From NCBI GenBank assembly GCA_902624535.1, contig CACNYF010000008.1:1-39118 (forward strand): a stretch of DNA of 39,118 nt, in the 5' to 3' direction. The DNA comes from an uncultured Pelagibacteraceae bacterium. Lineage in GTDB: Bacteria; Pseudomonadota; Alphaproteobacteria; Pelagibacterales; Pelagibacteraceae. The notes beneath the pieces were generated by a model. It saw only the letters and a program-made list of their open reading frames with translations, was not told the origin of the DNA and searched no databases. The translations under genes were made by a program, and so were the position numbers. Below, in pieces: positions 25,050 through 33,470 of this stretch; the stretch's first letter is position 1; each line of letters starts with the position of its first letter.

Positions 25050-26598
25050 AAATAATCTAGATAAAATTTTAATAATCGATTTTGGGTCTCAGTTTACACA
25101 ATTAATTGCTAGAAAAGTAAGAGAATTAAATGTTTTTTGTGAAATTATAAGTCACAACAAACTTAAAGACTACAAAACTGAAAAAAATGTGAAAGGCATA
25201 ATTTTATCAGGTGGACCTTTAAATGTTTATCAAAATAACAAAGTTAAATTCAATAAAAGTATATTAAGTTTAAATATTCCAATTTTAGGAATTTGCTTTG
25301 GCCACCAGATAATTTCTAAAGAATTAGGAGGCAAGGTAAAACAAGCAAAATCAAGAGAATTCGGGTTAGCAAAAGTTACAAAATTAAAAAAAAGTGCTCT
25401 AACTCAAAATTTTTTTTCAAAAAAATCTACTAATGTATGGATGAGTCATGGAGATGAAGTAATTAAATTACCTAAAGGTTTTAAAGTTATAGCAAAATCA
25501 TCAAATTCAAAATTATGCATGATAGAAAATATAAAAAAGAAGATATATGGCATACAGTTTCATCCAGAAGTTTCCCATACATTTAAAGGCAAAATAATAT
25601 TAAAAAACTTTGTTATTGATATTTGTAAAATCAAGAAAAATTGGACATCAAAAAATCAAAAATCCAAGCTTATACAACAAATTAAAGCACAAGTTGGAAA
25701 TTCTAAAGTAATTTGTGCTTTATCTGGTGGAGTGGATAGTAGTGTAGTGGCAAAATTAATTAGTAATGCGATTGGAAAAAATTTAACATGTATATTTGTT
25801 AATACTGGCCTTCTCAGAAAAAATGAGGAAAAACAAGTAGTTAGTACTTTTAGAAAAAAATTTAAATTAAACTTAATTTATGTAAATGCTGAACAATTAT
25901 TCATAAGTAAATTAAAAAATGTAACAGACCCAGAAAATAAAAGAAAAATTATTGGAAATTTATTTGTTAAACTTTTTGAAAAATATGCAAAAAAAATAAA
26001 AAATGTAAAATTTCTAGCTCAAGGAACTCTATACCCTGATTTAATTGAAAGTAAGTCTGTTACAGGAAGCCAAACATCAAAAATAAAGTCCCACCATAAT
26101 GTTGGAGGTCTTCCAAAAAAAATGAAATTAAAACTAGTTGAGCCACTGAAATATTTATTTAAAGACGAAGTTAGAATGTTAGGTTTAGAGTTAAATTTAA
26201 GTAAAGAAATTATTTCTAGACATCCCTTTCCTGGTCCTGGTTTAGCAATTAGAATGCCAGGCATAATTACTAAAGAAAAAATAAAAATTTTAAAAGAAGC
26301 AGACAATTATTTTATAAATGAATTAAGAGAACATAATCTTTACCACAAGATATGGCAGGCCTATGCAGCACTACTTCCAGTTAAAACTGTTGGTGTCATG
26401 GGAGATAATAGAACATATGAATATTTATGCTTGCTAAGAGCAATAACATCTGAAGATGGAATGACTGCAGATTATTTTCAATTTAATAAATCATTTATGC
26501 AAATGGTTTCTAATAAAATAGTCAATAATATTCGTGGTATAAATAGAGTTGTTTATGATGTGACCTCTAAACCGCCAAGCACTATTGAACTAGAATAA
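25039..26598 (+). CDS. guaA: GMP synthase (glutamine-hydrolysing)
   Basis: From the ATG at 25039 the protein has 519 residues. The glutaminase domain has GICFGHQ (nucleophile Cys) and [11 protein letters not shown]. The ATP pyrophosphatase domain has the P-loop [10 protein letters not shown], and the C-terminal dimerisation domain has [24 protein letters not shown] and the final [14 protein letters not shown]. It aminates XMP to GMP. A TTG at 25027 would add four residues. It is directly downstream of guaB and the TPR gene. Confidence 0.97.
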   Translation: MRLENNLDKILIIDFGSQFTQLIARKVRELNVFCEIISHNKLKDYKTEKNVKGIILSGGPLNVYQNNKVKFNKSILSLNIPILGICFGHQIISKELGGKVKQAKSREFGLAKVTKLKKSALTQNFFSKKSTNVWMSHGDEVIKLPKGFKVIAKSSNSKLCMIENIKKKIYGIQFHPEVSHTFKGKIILKNFVIDICKIKKNWTSKNQKSKLIQQIKAQVGNSKVICALSGGVDSSVVAKLISNAIGKNLTCIFVNTGLLRKNEEKQVVSTFRKKFKLNLIYVNAEQLFISKLKNVTDPENKRKIIGNLFVKLFEKYAKKIKNVKFLAQGTLYPDLIESKSVTGSQTSKIKSHHNVGGLPKKMKLKLVEPLKYLFKDEVRMLGLELNLSKEIISRHPFPGPGLAIRMPGIITKEKIKILKEADNYFINELREHNLYHKIWQAYAALLPVKTVGVMGDNRTYEYLCLLRAITSEDGMTADYFQFNKSFMQMVSNKIVNNIRGINRVVYDVTSKPPSTIELE

Positions 26599-26618
26599 AA
26601 ATAAATTATAATTTTAGC

Positions 26619-27038
26619 ATGAAATATTTACACACAATGATTAGAATTTCTAATATTGAAGAGTCGTTAAAATTCTTTTGTGATGGACTGGGTTTGAAAG
26701 AGATAAAAAGAATGGAAAATGAAAAAGGCAGATATACATTAATTTTTTTAGCTGCACCAAACGACAATAATGCAGAAATTGAACTAACTTATAATTGGGA
26801 CGGCGACAATTTAGGAGAGGGATCTAGAAATTTTGGTCACTTAGCTTACAGAGTTAAAAATATATATGAAATATGCCAAAGATTAATGGATATGGGTTAT
26901 ACAATTAATAGACCACCGAGAGATGGTCATATGGCATTTGTGAAATCACCAGACAAAATATCAATTGAAATACTTCAGGAAGGAAACCTTCCTCCAAAAG
27001 AGCCTTGGTCATCAATGGAAAATACTGGAACTTGGTGA
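26619..27038 (+). CDS. gloA: Glyoxalase I-like VOC protein
   Basis: The 139-residue vicinal-oxygen-chelate protein has the two beta-alpha-beta-beta-beta modules of glyoxalase I: LHTMIRISNIEESLKFFCDGLGLKE with ligand H5, the AEIELTYNW glutamate, FGHLAYRV histidine and KISIEILQ glutamate. The set fits lactoylglutathione lyase, which detoxifies methylglyoxal with glutathione. A dioxygenase or other VOC role cannot be excluded. It begins 20 bases after guaA and ends two bases from the opposed TerC gene. Confidence 0.85.
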   Translation: MKYLHTMIRISNIEESLKFFCDGLGLKEIKRMENEKGRYTLIFLAAPNDNNAEIELTYNWDGDNLGEGSRNFGHLAYRVKNIYEICQRLMDMGYTINRPPRDGHMAFVKSPDKISIEILQEGNLPPKEPWSSMENTGTW

Positions 27039-27040
27039 TA

Positions 27041-27652
27041 TTAGAAATATTTTATATATTTTTCATTTATATTTAAAATTTCTAAATCGACTAGCCCACC
27101 TATTACTAATTGAATAGCAACCAATAATATAAAACCTAAACCAACATAAGCTATCCATAAATGTTTTTGTATATAATTTGCTAAAAAAGTAGCTAAGGCT
27201 CCAGTGAGGACTACTGATAATACTAAACCAAAAATCATAAATCCAAAATTACCTTTGGCGGCACCCACAACTCCAATAACGTTATCAAAACTAATTGTAA
27301 TATCTGCAAATAAAACTTTGTATATACTTTTGATAAATGAAGGTTCCATAGATTTTTTTTTAGGAGACTTTATTTTTTGAATTTCAAATAAATCTTTTCT
27401 TAAATCATTAACTATCCAAATCAAAAGTAATCCACCAAGAATTTTAATAAAGTAAAATTTAAATAAATATGTTGCAAATATTGCAAATATAACTTTGAAA
27501 ACTAATGCACCGACTACTCCCCAAAATATTATCTTTTTTCTATTTTTTGGAACGAAGTTAGCTGCAATCAATCCTATTATTATCGCATTATCTGCGGCGA
27601 GAATAATATCTATAAATATAATTTGCAGTAAAATAAGGGATTGTTCGATCAA
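27041..27652 (-). CDS. TerC/YjbE-family integral membrane protein
   Basis: The 203-residue protein has six to seven hydrophobic helices and the two diagnostic half-sites DIILAADNAIIIG (D15, D21, N22) and ADITISFDNVIG. The inverted repeated acidic residues within the membrane are the TerC family hallmark; the length fits the YjbE subgroup. Relatives are implicated in metal (manganese, calcium) export or metalation of exported proteins. Substrate is inference. It is divergent from dctP. Confidence 0.88.
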   Translation of the reverse strand: MIEQSLILLQIIFIDIILAADNAIIIGLIAANFVPKNRKKIIFWGVVGALVFKVIFAIFATYLFKFYFIKILGGLLLIWIVNDLRKDLFEIQKIKSPKKKSMEPSFIKSIYKVLFADITISFDNVIGVVGAAKGNFGFMIFGLVLSVVLTGALATFLANYIQKHLWIAYVGLGFILLVAIQLVIGGLVDLEILNINEKYIKYF

Positions 27653-27762
27653 GATAATATTATAATAGTAATTATTTATTATTTTTCAATAATGCATAAA
27701 ATTTTTATTGATTTAAGATCTAATACATAATGAGATAGGTTTTTTAAAAATATGGAGGATTT

Positions 27763-28734
27763 ATGAAAATTTTCAAAATTTTGCTCTCTGTTTTATTTTC
27801 TGTTCTTTTAACTGCTAATGCTTTTGCTGCAGAAAAATGGGATATGGCACTAGCATATGGTGCAAGCAACTTCCATTCTGCTAATGCAGCTGAATTTGCT
27901 AAAAATGTTTCAGAAAAAAGTGGAGGAAAATTAACAATAGTAACTCACCCAGGTGGATCTCTATTTAAAGGTGGAGAGATATTTAGGGCTGTTAGAACTG
28001 GACAAGCTCAAATTGGTGAAAGATTTATGTCGGCTCTAGGTAAAGAGGATCCGTTATTAGAGATTGACTCACAACCATTCCTTGCGACATCTTACGATGA
28101 TGCTATGAAACTATATCAAGCGTCTAAGCCTGCAATAATTAAAGGTTTGGATCAAAAAGGTCTTGTATTTTTATATGCAGTTCCATGGCCGGCACAAGGT
28201 CTTTATAGCAAAAAAGAGATAAACAGTGTTGCAGATTTAAAAGGCTTAAAATTTAGAGCGTATAACTCTGCAACTATTAGAATGGCTGAGCTTACAGGTA
28301 TGGCTCCTACAAAAATTGAAGCAGCTGAAATAAGTCAAGCATTCTCAACCGGTGCTGTTGAAAGTATGATTACTTCACCAACAACTGGTAAAAATAGTAA
28401 AATTTGGGAAAATGGAGTTAAGTATTTTTACGATATTGCAGCTTGGTTTCCAAAAAATATGATTGTAGCTCACAGAGGTTCTTGGAATAAGTTAGATAAA
28501 GCTACACAAAAAATGATAATGGAAGAGGCGGCAGTTGCTGAAAAAAAAGGTTGGGCACTTTCAAAAAAAGGAAATGTTGCCGATAAAAAAGCTTTAGCTG
28601 ATGCTGGAATGAAAGTGGGTAAAGTAAATGCAGCCCTTGAAAGTCATTTCAAAAAAGTCGGTGCTACAATGGCAGAAGAATGGAAGAAAAAAGCTGGTGA
28701 TAGAGGTGCCAGTGTTCTTGCTGCTTATAATTAA
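27763..28734 (+). CDS. dctP: TRAP transporter substrate-binding protein (DctP family)
   Basis: The 323-residue periplasmic protein has a signal peptide (ending AFA before residue 23 or so) and the DctP fold: MALAYGASNFHSANAAEFAKNVSEKSGGKLTIVTHPGGSLFKG, EIFRAVRTGQAQIGE, then ADLKGLKFRAYNSATIRMAELTGMAPTKIEAAEISQAFSTGAVE, with the conserved arginine that binds the carboxylate of the ligand in KFRAYN. A strong GGAGG ribosome site lies just before the ATG. Substrate is probably a small organic acid; the nearby 5-oxoprolinase genes make pyroglutamate a candidate. A terminator-like hairpin follows it before dctQ. Confidence 0.92.
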   Translation: MKIFKILLSVLFSVLLTANAFAAEKWDMALAYGASNFHSANAAEFAKNVSEKSGGKLTIVTHPGGSLFKGGEIFRAVRTGQAQIGERFMSALGKEDPLLEIDSQPFLATSYDDAMKLYQASKPAIIKGLDQKGLVFLYAVPWPAQGLYSKKEINSVADLKGLKFRAYNSATIRMAELTGMAPTKIEAAEISQAFSTGAVESMITSPTTGKNSKIWENGVKYFYDIAAWFPKNMIVAHRGSWNKLDKATQKMIMEEAAVAEKKGWALSKKGNVADKKALADAGMKVGKVNAALESHFKKVGATMAEEWKKKAGDRGASVLAAYN

Positions 28735-28746
28735 ATCATTATAATT

Positions 28747-28773
28747 AAAAAGGCCGTTTTAAACGGCCTTTTT
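28747..28773 (+). terminator. Intercistronic attenuator between dctP and dctQ
   Basis: AAAAAGGCCG (28747-28756) pairs perfectly with CGGCCTTTTT (28764-28773) around the loop TTTTAAA. The hairpin with T run ends two bases before the dctQ ATG. As a partial terminator or 3' stabiliser it would make far more binding-protein mRNA than membrane-subunit mRNA. It can also mask the dctQ start. Confidence 0.85.
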
Positions 28774-28775
28774 AT

Positions 28776-29267
28776 ATGTTTACGAAACTCAACAAATTTT
28801 TAAATAATCTTTATAGTTACTCAGGCTATATTGCTGCATTCTTTCTTATTTTGGTTGCAGTTTTTATTTTAATTGGAGTTTCATCAAGAATATTTGGTTT
28901 TTATATTAGAGGCTTAGCCGAATACTCTGGATATTGTATGGCTGCCTCATCTTTTTTTGCTTTGTCTTATACTTTTGTAGAAGGTGGTCACATTAGAATT
29001 ACACTATTTTTAGAAAGAGCCACTGGAATTAAAAAGAGATTTTTGGAATTATGGGGTTTGATAGTTGCAACTATATTTTCTGGTTATCTAGCATTTTATT
29101 TTTTAAAAATGCTAAAAATATCTTATGAATTTCAAGAGAGAAGTGAAGGAGCTGATGAAATATTAATTTGGATACCACAATCAAGTGTTGCTTTAGGATC
29201 TCTAATATTTTTTATTTGTGTATCCCATCAATTAGTTTTGAAAATACAAACAACAAAAAATGACTGA
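28776..29267 (+). CDS. dctQ: TRAP transporter small membrane subunit (DctQ)
   Basis: The 163-residue protein has four transmembrane helices (about residues 14-36, 48-66, 88-108 and 128-150), with the family's RGLAEYSGYCMAASSFFALSYTFVEGGHIRI segment. It pairs with DctM in sodium-driven uptake of the ligand carried by DctP. Its ATG lies two bases after the attenuator hairpin and has no visible Shine-Dalgarno. It overlaps dctM by eight bases. Confidence 0.9.
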   Translation: MFTKLNKFLNNLYSYSGYIAAFFLILVAVFILIGVSSRIFGFYIRGLAEYSGYCMAASSFFALSYTFVEGGHIRITLFLERATGIKKRFLELWGLIVATIFSGYLAFYFLKMLKISYEFQERSEGADEILIWIPQSSVALGSLIFFICVSHQLVLKIQTTKND

Positions 29268-30570
29268 AATTTTACTTACTATATTTTTCATTAGTGTTCT
29301 TTTGATATTTTTAGGATCAGGAATTTGGGTTGCTATCAGTATGGTTGGAGTTTCATCTATAGGAATGATGCTTTTCACAACAAGGCCAGTTGGTGATGCG
29401 ATGGCAACAACAATTTGGGGAGCTTCATCTTCATGGACATTAACCGCGCTTCCTTTATTTGTTTGGATGGGTGAAATTTTATTTCGGACAAAGTTATCAG
29501 AAAATTTATTTGAAGGATTATCTCCCTGGATGCAGAAATTACCTGGTGGCTTAGTTCATGTTAATGTTGTTGGATGCGCATTATTTGCAGCTATTTCTGG
29601 ATCTTCTGCAGCGACTGTTGCAACAGTAGGAAAAATGTCTATCCCAGAACTAAGAAAAAGAAAATATCCAGAGAGTATCTTACTTGGAAGTTTAGCTGGC
29701 TCAGGTACTTTGGGCCTTCTAATTCCACCCTCAATTATTTTAATTATTTATGGTGTGACTGTCCAAGAGTCAATTGCAAAACTATTCATTGCTGGAATTT
29801 TACCAGGAATAATGATTGCGTTGATTTTCATGACATATGTAATGATTTGGGCATCAATAAATAAAAAATCCATGCCTACTTTTAAACAAGACTTCTCATT
29901 TATTGAAAAGGTAAGGAAATCAGGAAAACTTATTCCAGTAATATTATTAATAGTTTCAGTTATTGGCTCAATTTATACTGGTATTGCAACAGCAACAGAG
30001 GCAGCTTCATTAGGTGTAGTTGGTGCATTAATCTTATCCTACTTTCAAAAAAGTTTGTCTTTAAAAACATTTAAAGAGTCATTGTTGGGCGCAACTAAAA
30101 CATCATGCATGATAGCTTTCATATTAGCGGGTGCCACTTTTTTATCTTTGGCAATGGGCTTTACAGGATTGCCAAGAAATCTTGCTCTATGGATTGAAGG
30201 AATGGAGCTTTCTCCATATGTTTTAATTTTTGTTTTAATGATTTTTTATATAATTCTTGGAATGTTTCTTGATGGTATTTCTGCAGTTGTTTTGACAATG
30301 GCGATTATTGAGCCAATGATTAGGCAAGCAGGATTTGATATGATTTGGTTTGGTGTATTCCTTGTAATAGTTGTTGAAATGGCTCAGATAACCCCACCAG
30401 TTGGATTTAATCTTTTTGTTCTTCAGGGTATGGCTAATAAAGATATGGGTTATATAGCAAGAAGCGCGTTTCCACTCTTCTTGCTAATGATACTGGCAGT
30501 TGTGTTAGTTGTGATATTTCCTGAAATCGCTTTATGGATGCCTGAACAAATGATCAAAAATTTAAATTAA
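29260..30570 (+). CDS. dctM: TRAP transporter large permease subunit (DctM)
   Basis: The 436-residue permease has about 11-12 helices and the DctM landmarks PLFVWMGEILFRTKLSENLF, the re-entrant glycine-rich SGSSAATVATVGKMSIPELRKRKYP, GLLIPPSIILIIYG, TATEAASLGVVGALIL, and GMFLDGISAVVLTMAIIEP. It forms the ion-coupled translocation path with DctQ. Its stop lies in a TTAA shared with the stop of the opposed TPR gene. Confidence 0.95.
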   Translation: MTEILLTIFFISVLLIFLGSGIWVAISMVGVSSIGMMLFTTRPVGDAMATTIWGASSSWTLTALPLFVWMGEILFRTKLSENLFEGLSPWMQKLPGGLVHVNVVGCALFAAISGSSAATVATVGKMSIPELRKRKYPESILLGSLAGSGTLGLLIPPSIILIIYGVTVQESIAKLFIAGILPGIMIALIFMTYVMIWASINKKSMPTFKQDFSFIEKVRKSGKLIPVILLIVSVIGSIYTGIATATEAASLGVVGALILSYFQKSLSLKTFKESLLGATKTSCMIAFILAGATFLSLAMGFTGLPRNLALWIEGMELSPYVLIFVLMIFYIILGMFLDGISAVVLTMAIIEPMIRQAGFDMIWFGVFLVIVVEMAQITPPVGFNLFVLQGMANKDMGYIARSAFPLFLLMILAVVLVVIFPEIALWMPEQMIKNLN

Positions 30571-31055
30571 TATTTAGATTTTTTTGATCCGTCAATAACA
30601 CCTTTAAGTTGATTGTATTCTTCGCAGTTACATCCTTCAAGAATACTCAATCTCTCTTTTGCTAAATCCATTCTATTTGTTGCAACATATAATTCGCCAA
30701 GGTATTCGTTAATTCCTATATGCTTCGGTTCAATTGCTAGACCTTGAAGGTAATACTTTTCACCATTTTCAAAATCACCAGTTTTTCTTGTTGCAAATCC
30801 AAGATAGTTTAATGTATCTGCTTTATTTGGCTTCATCTTGTTTGATTTAACTAGAAACTTTATTGCTTTCTCGTATCTTTTTATAGCTTTTTCATTCTTA
30901 CCTTTTTTTTCTAATTTTTTTGCTGCTTTAATTAATTTAACAGCCTTATCATAATGGCTTTCGGTTGATCCAGAATCACTACTTGATCCAGCTGCAAAAG
31001 ATGAGCTTGCAAAAAAAGTTAAAAAAATAATTGAAAAAAATATTTTTTTTATCAT
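30567..31055 (-). CDS. Periplasmic TPR protein
   Basis: The 162-residue protein begins with a signal peptide (ending SSFAA, about residue 22), then a Ser-rich linker and about three tetratricopeptide units: KAIKRYEKAIKFLVKSNKMKPNKADTLNYLGFATRKTGDFENGEKYYLQGLAIEPKHIGINEYLGELY. It overlaps the end of pxpA (ATGA) and is therefore co-transcribed with it. The role is unknown; TPRs usually hold protein partners. Two cysteines (GCNC) near the C-terminus could bind metal or form a disulfide. Confidence 0.8.
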   Translation of the reverse strand: MIKKIFFSIIFLTFFASSSFAAGSSSDSGSTESHYDKAVKLIKAAKKLEKKGKNEKAIKRYEKAIKFLVKSNKMKPNKADTLNYLGFATRKTGDFENGEKYYLQGLAIEPKHIGINEYLGELYVATNRMDLAKERLSILEGCNCEEYNQLKGVIDGSKKSKY

Positions 31056-31828
31056 TTTTTAAATTTCCCTAAATTGGTTAATGTTTTAAGTTCTAAACCA
31101 TTATCTACAAGATTATCTCTTATAGATTTAGCTGTGGCTAGAGAACTATCATTATCTCCATGTATGCACACAGAGTCTATTTCGCAAGGTATTTGCCTTC
31201 CGCTGTGACAATTAAGGGCTTGGTTCTTAACCATGCGTAAAACGTGGCTTTTTGCTTGTTCTGGATCTGTAATTAAAGCATGAGGTTCTTTTCTAGATAC
31301 TAAATTTCCATTATCTTCATAATTCCTGTCAGCAAAAATTTCACAAGCTATTTTCATATCAAATTTCTTAGCTGCCTCTTCCATCTTTGAACCTGTGGGC
31401 ACTAAATAGATTAAATCTTTATTGAAATTGTAGATTGATTTTGCAATGATAGTTGCAAGCTCAATATCTTCGCAAGCCATATTATTCAATGCACCATGTG
31501 GTTTAATGTGTGTAACAATCTCACCATGTTTTTCAGCTATATTGTTTAAAATTTCATACTGATCAATTAGTAATTTATTTATTTCATCTGATGATAAATT
31601 TAGTCTCTTACGTCCAAAGTTTTCAGGATCATTAAACGATGGATGTGCACCTATGCTAACTCCATTTTTCTTACAAATTTTTACAACTTGGTTCATACTA
31701 TCTTCATCACCAGCATGATAACCACAAGCAACATTAGCTGAATTGACAATTTCTAGTAATTTTGGATCATTTTCATCTGAATGATGCTTAGATTTTTCCC
31801 CTAAATCACAATTGATATTAATTTCCAT
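31052..31828 (-). CDS. pxpA: 5-oxoprolinase subunit A (LamB/YcsF family)
   Basis: The 258-residue protein matches the LamB/YcsF family from its first residues: ININCDLGE, NVACGYHAGDEDSM, VSIGAHPSFNDPENFGR, THIKPHGALNN, EIFADRNYEDNGNLVSRKEPHALI and VCIHGDN. In E. coli and Bacillus the family is the A subunit of the ATP-dependent 5-oxoprolinase PxpABC, which opens pyroglutamate to glutamate. It is divergent from pxpB with only 27 bases between starts, so a shared control region is very short. Confidence 0.94.
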   Translation of the reverse strand: MEININCDLGEKSKHHSDENDPKLLEIVNSANVACGYHAGDEDSMNQVVKICKKNGVSIGAHPSFNDPENFGRKRLNLSSDEINKLLIDQYEILNNIAEKHGEIVTHIKPHGALNNMACEDIELATIIAKSIYNFNKDLIYLVPTGSKMEEAAKKFDMKIACEIFADRNYEDNGNLVSRKEPHALITDPEQAKSHVLRMVKNQALNCHSGRQIPCEIDSVCIHGDNDSSLATAKSIRDNLVDNGLELKTLTNLGKFKK

Positions 31829-31855
31829 ACTTACAAATCATAAGTATAACATGGT

Positions 31856-32530
31856 ATGATAAAAAATATATTAAATCTTGGTGACGCAGCTTTGTATTGT
31901 GATTTTGGAAGAGAGGTAAATCAAGAAATTAATTCAAATGTTATCAAATATTTCTACCATATAAAAAAATTAAATTTAAAGGGTATTACAAACTTAACAC
32001 CGTCTTATAATAAATTAATAATTTCATATGATTTAAATATACATTCTTTTCTATCTTTAAAAAAAAAAATTGAGAATTTTGAGATTAAAGAAAGTAATGA
32101 ATTAAACAAAAATCTAATCAAAATTCCAGTATGTTGTGATAATAACTTTGCATTAGATATTAAAAGAGTTGAAAATAAATTAAAATTAAAATCTGAAATA
32201 ATACTAGAGAAATTTTTCAGTAAAAATTACTTTTGTTATATGACAGGATTTGTGGCTGGCATGCCTTTTCTTGGAGATCTTAACCAGGAAATGAGATTAA
32301 AAAGATTAGAAACACCAAGAGTTAAAGTTCCAAAAGGTTCAGTTGGCATAACAGAACAATTTTGCAATATATATTCTTTTGAGACACCGGGGGGATGGAA
32401 TATTCTGGGAAATACTCCACAAAATATTTTTGATGCATCTAATCAGTCAAAACCTAATCTAATTAATCCAGGCGATACAATAAAATTTTATAGAATAACT
32501 TTAGATCAATATAATGAATCCAAAAGATAG
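31856..32530 (+). CDS. pxpB: 5-oxoprolinase subunit B (KipI family)
   Basis: The 224-residue protein has the allophanate-hydrolase subunit 1 signature: LGDAALYCDFG near the start, IPVCCDNNFALDI, YFCYMTGFVAGMPFLGDL, TPRVKVPKGSVGITEQFCNIYSFETPGGWNILGNTP and the final NPGDTIKF. It works with PxpC on pyroglutamate. It overlaps pxpC by 17 bases. Confidence 0.93.
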   Translation: MIKNILNLGDAALYCDFGREVNQEINSNVIKYFYHIKKLNLKGITNLTPSYNKLIISYDLNIHSFLSLKKKIENFEIKESNELNKNLIKIPVCCDNNFALDIKRVENKLKLKSEIILEKFFSKNYFCYMTGFVAGMPFLGDLNQEMRLKRLETPRVKVPKGSVGITEQFCNIYSFETPGGWNILGNTPQNIFDASNQSKPNLINPGDTIKFYRITLDQYNESKR

Positions 32531-33470
32531 AAATTACTTTAAAATTTTAAGAGCTGGTATTAACACCACATATCAAGACTTAGGAAGAAATAATTTATAC
32601 CATATTGGCATTCCATTTAGTGGAGTAATGGATAAAAGAAATTTTCAATTATTAAACTCAATTTTACAAAATGACGATAATTCACCAGTAATTGAATTTG
32701 CTTATCAAGGGCCACATTTGAAATATTTTGGAAAAAATATTTTTTTTTGTATTTCTGGAAATGTATCATTTAAAATTATAACAAAAGAGGGTGCTATTGA
32801 TGGTAATTGCTACCAAAGTTATTTGTTAAAAGATGGGGATGAAGTCGATATACATTCAACTAACAAATCTGTTTATGGATATTTTTCGATTAATGGAACT
32901 TTTGGCGTTGACTATTATTGGGGAAGTTGTTCAATAAATACACAAGCTCAAATTGGACCAAATAATGGAAATAAATTTTCTAAAGATTTAGAAATTGAAA
33001 TCATTCATATTAATAATTCTTTTAATGAAAGAAAACTTGATTACTTAGGCGGCACTATTGAAAATATAAGGGTCATTAAAGGGACTAATTATGATTATTT
33101 TTCTAATTCATCACAAGATAAATTTTTTAAAGAAAGTTTTAATATTACAAAACTTTCTGACAGGATGGGTATGAGATTAGAAGGTCCAAAAATTGAAAAT
33201 ATCGTTGATCCAAATATAAAATCCGAAGGTTTAGTAAAAGGTGTAATTCAAATCACATCTGCAGGAGATCCAATAATTATGTTATCAGATCATGGCACTA
33301 TTGGTGGTTATCCGAAGATTGCAACTGTTATATCTGCTGACTATGATCGATTAGTACAATTAACACCAGGATCTAATATTAAATTTAAAGATGTAAGCTT
33401 AGAGGATGCTGAAACATTATATAAACTTTATCAGATGGAAACTAATAATCTTATTTCTCAAATTAAATGA
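32514..33470 (+). CDS. pxpC: 5-oxoprolinase subunit C (KipA family)
   Basis: The 318-residue protein carries the allophanate-hydrolase subunit 2 motifs: LRAGINTTYQDLGRNNLYHIGIPFSGVMD, IEFAYQGPHLKYF, DRMGMRLEGPKI and GLVKGVIQITSAGDPIIMLSDHGTIGGYPKIATVISAD. With PxpA and PxpB it should form an ATP-driven 5-oxoprolinase, which removes pyroglutamate formed from glutamine or glutathione or taken from seawater. It is followed by a coupled DMT permease. Confidence 0.93.
   Translation: MNPKDRNYFKILRAGINTTYQDLGRNNLYHIGIPFSGVMDKRNFQLLNSILQNDDNSPVIEFAYQGPHLKYFGKNIFFCISGNVSFKIITKEGAIDGNCYQSYLLKDGDEVDIHSTNKSVYGYFSINGTFGVDYYWGSCSINTQAQIGPNNGNKFSKDLEIEIIHINNSFNERKLDYLGGTIENIRVIKGTNYDYFSNSSQDKFFKESFNITKLSDRMGMRLEGPKIENIVDPNIKSEGLVKGVIQITSAGDPIIMLSDHGTIGGYPKIATVISADYDRLVQLTPGSNIKFKDVSLEDAETLYKLYQMETNNLISQIK

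Noticed and set aside
27653..27762. Clear promoter for dctP
   Set aside because: A TTGATT at 27708-27713 and CATAAT at 27726-27731 exist, but their 12-base spacing is too short. Only the GGAGG ribosome site is convincing.
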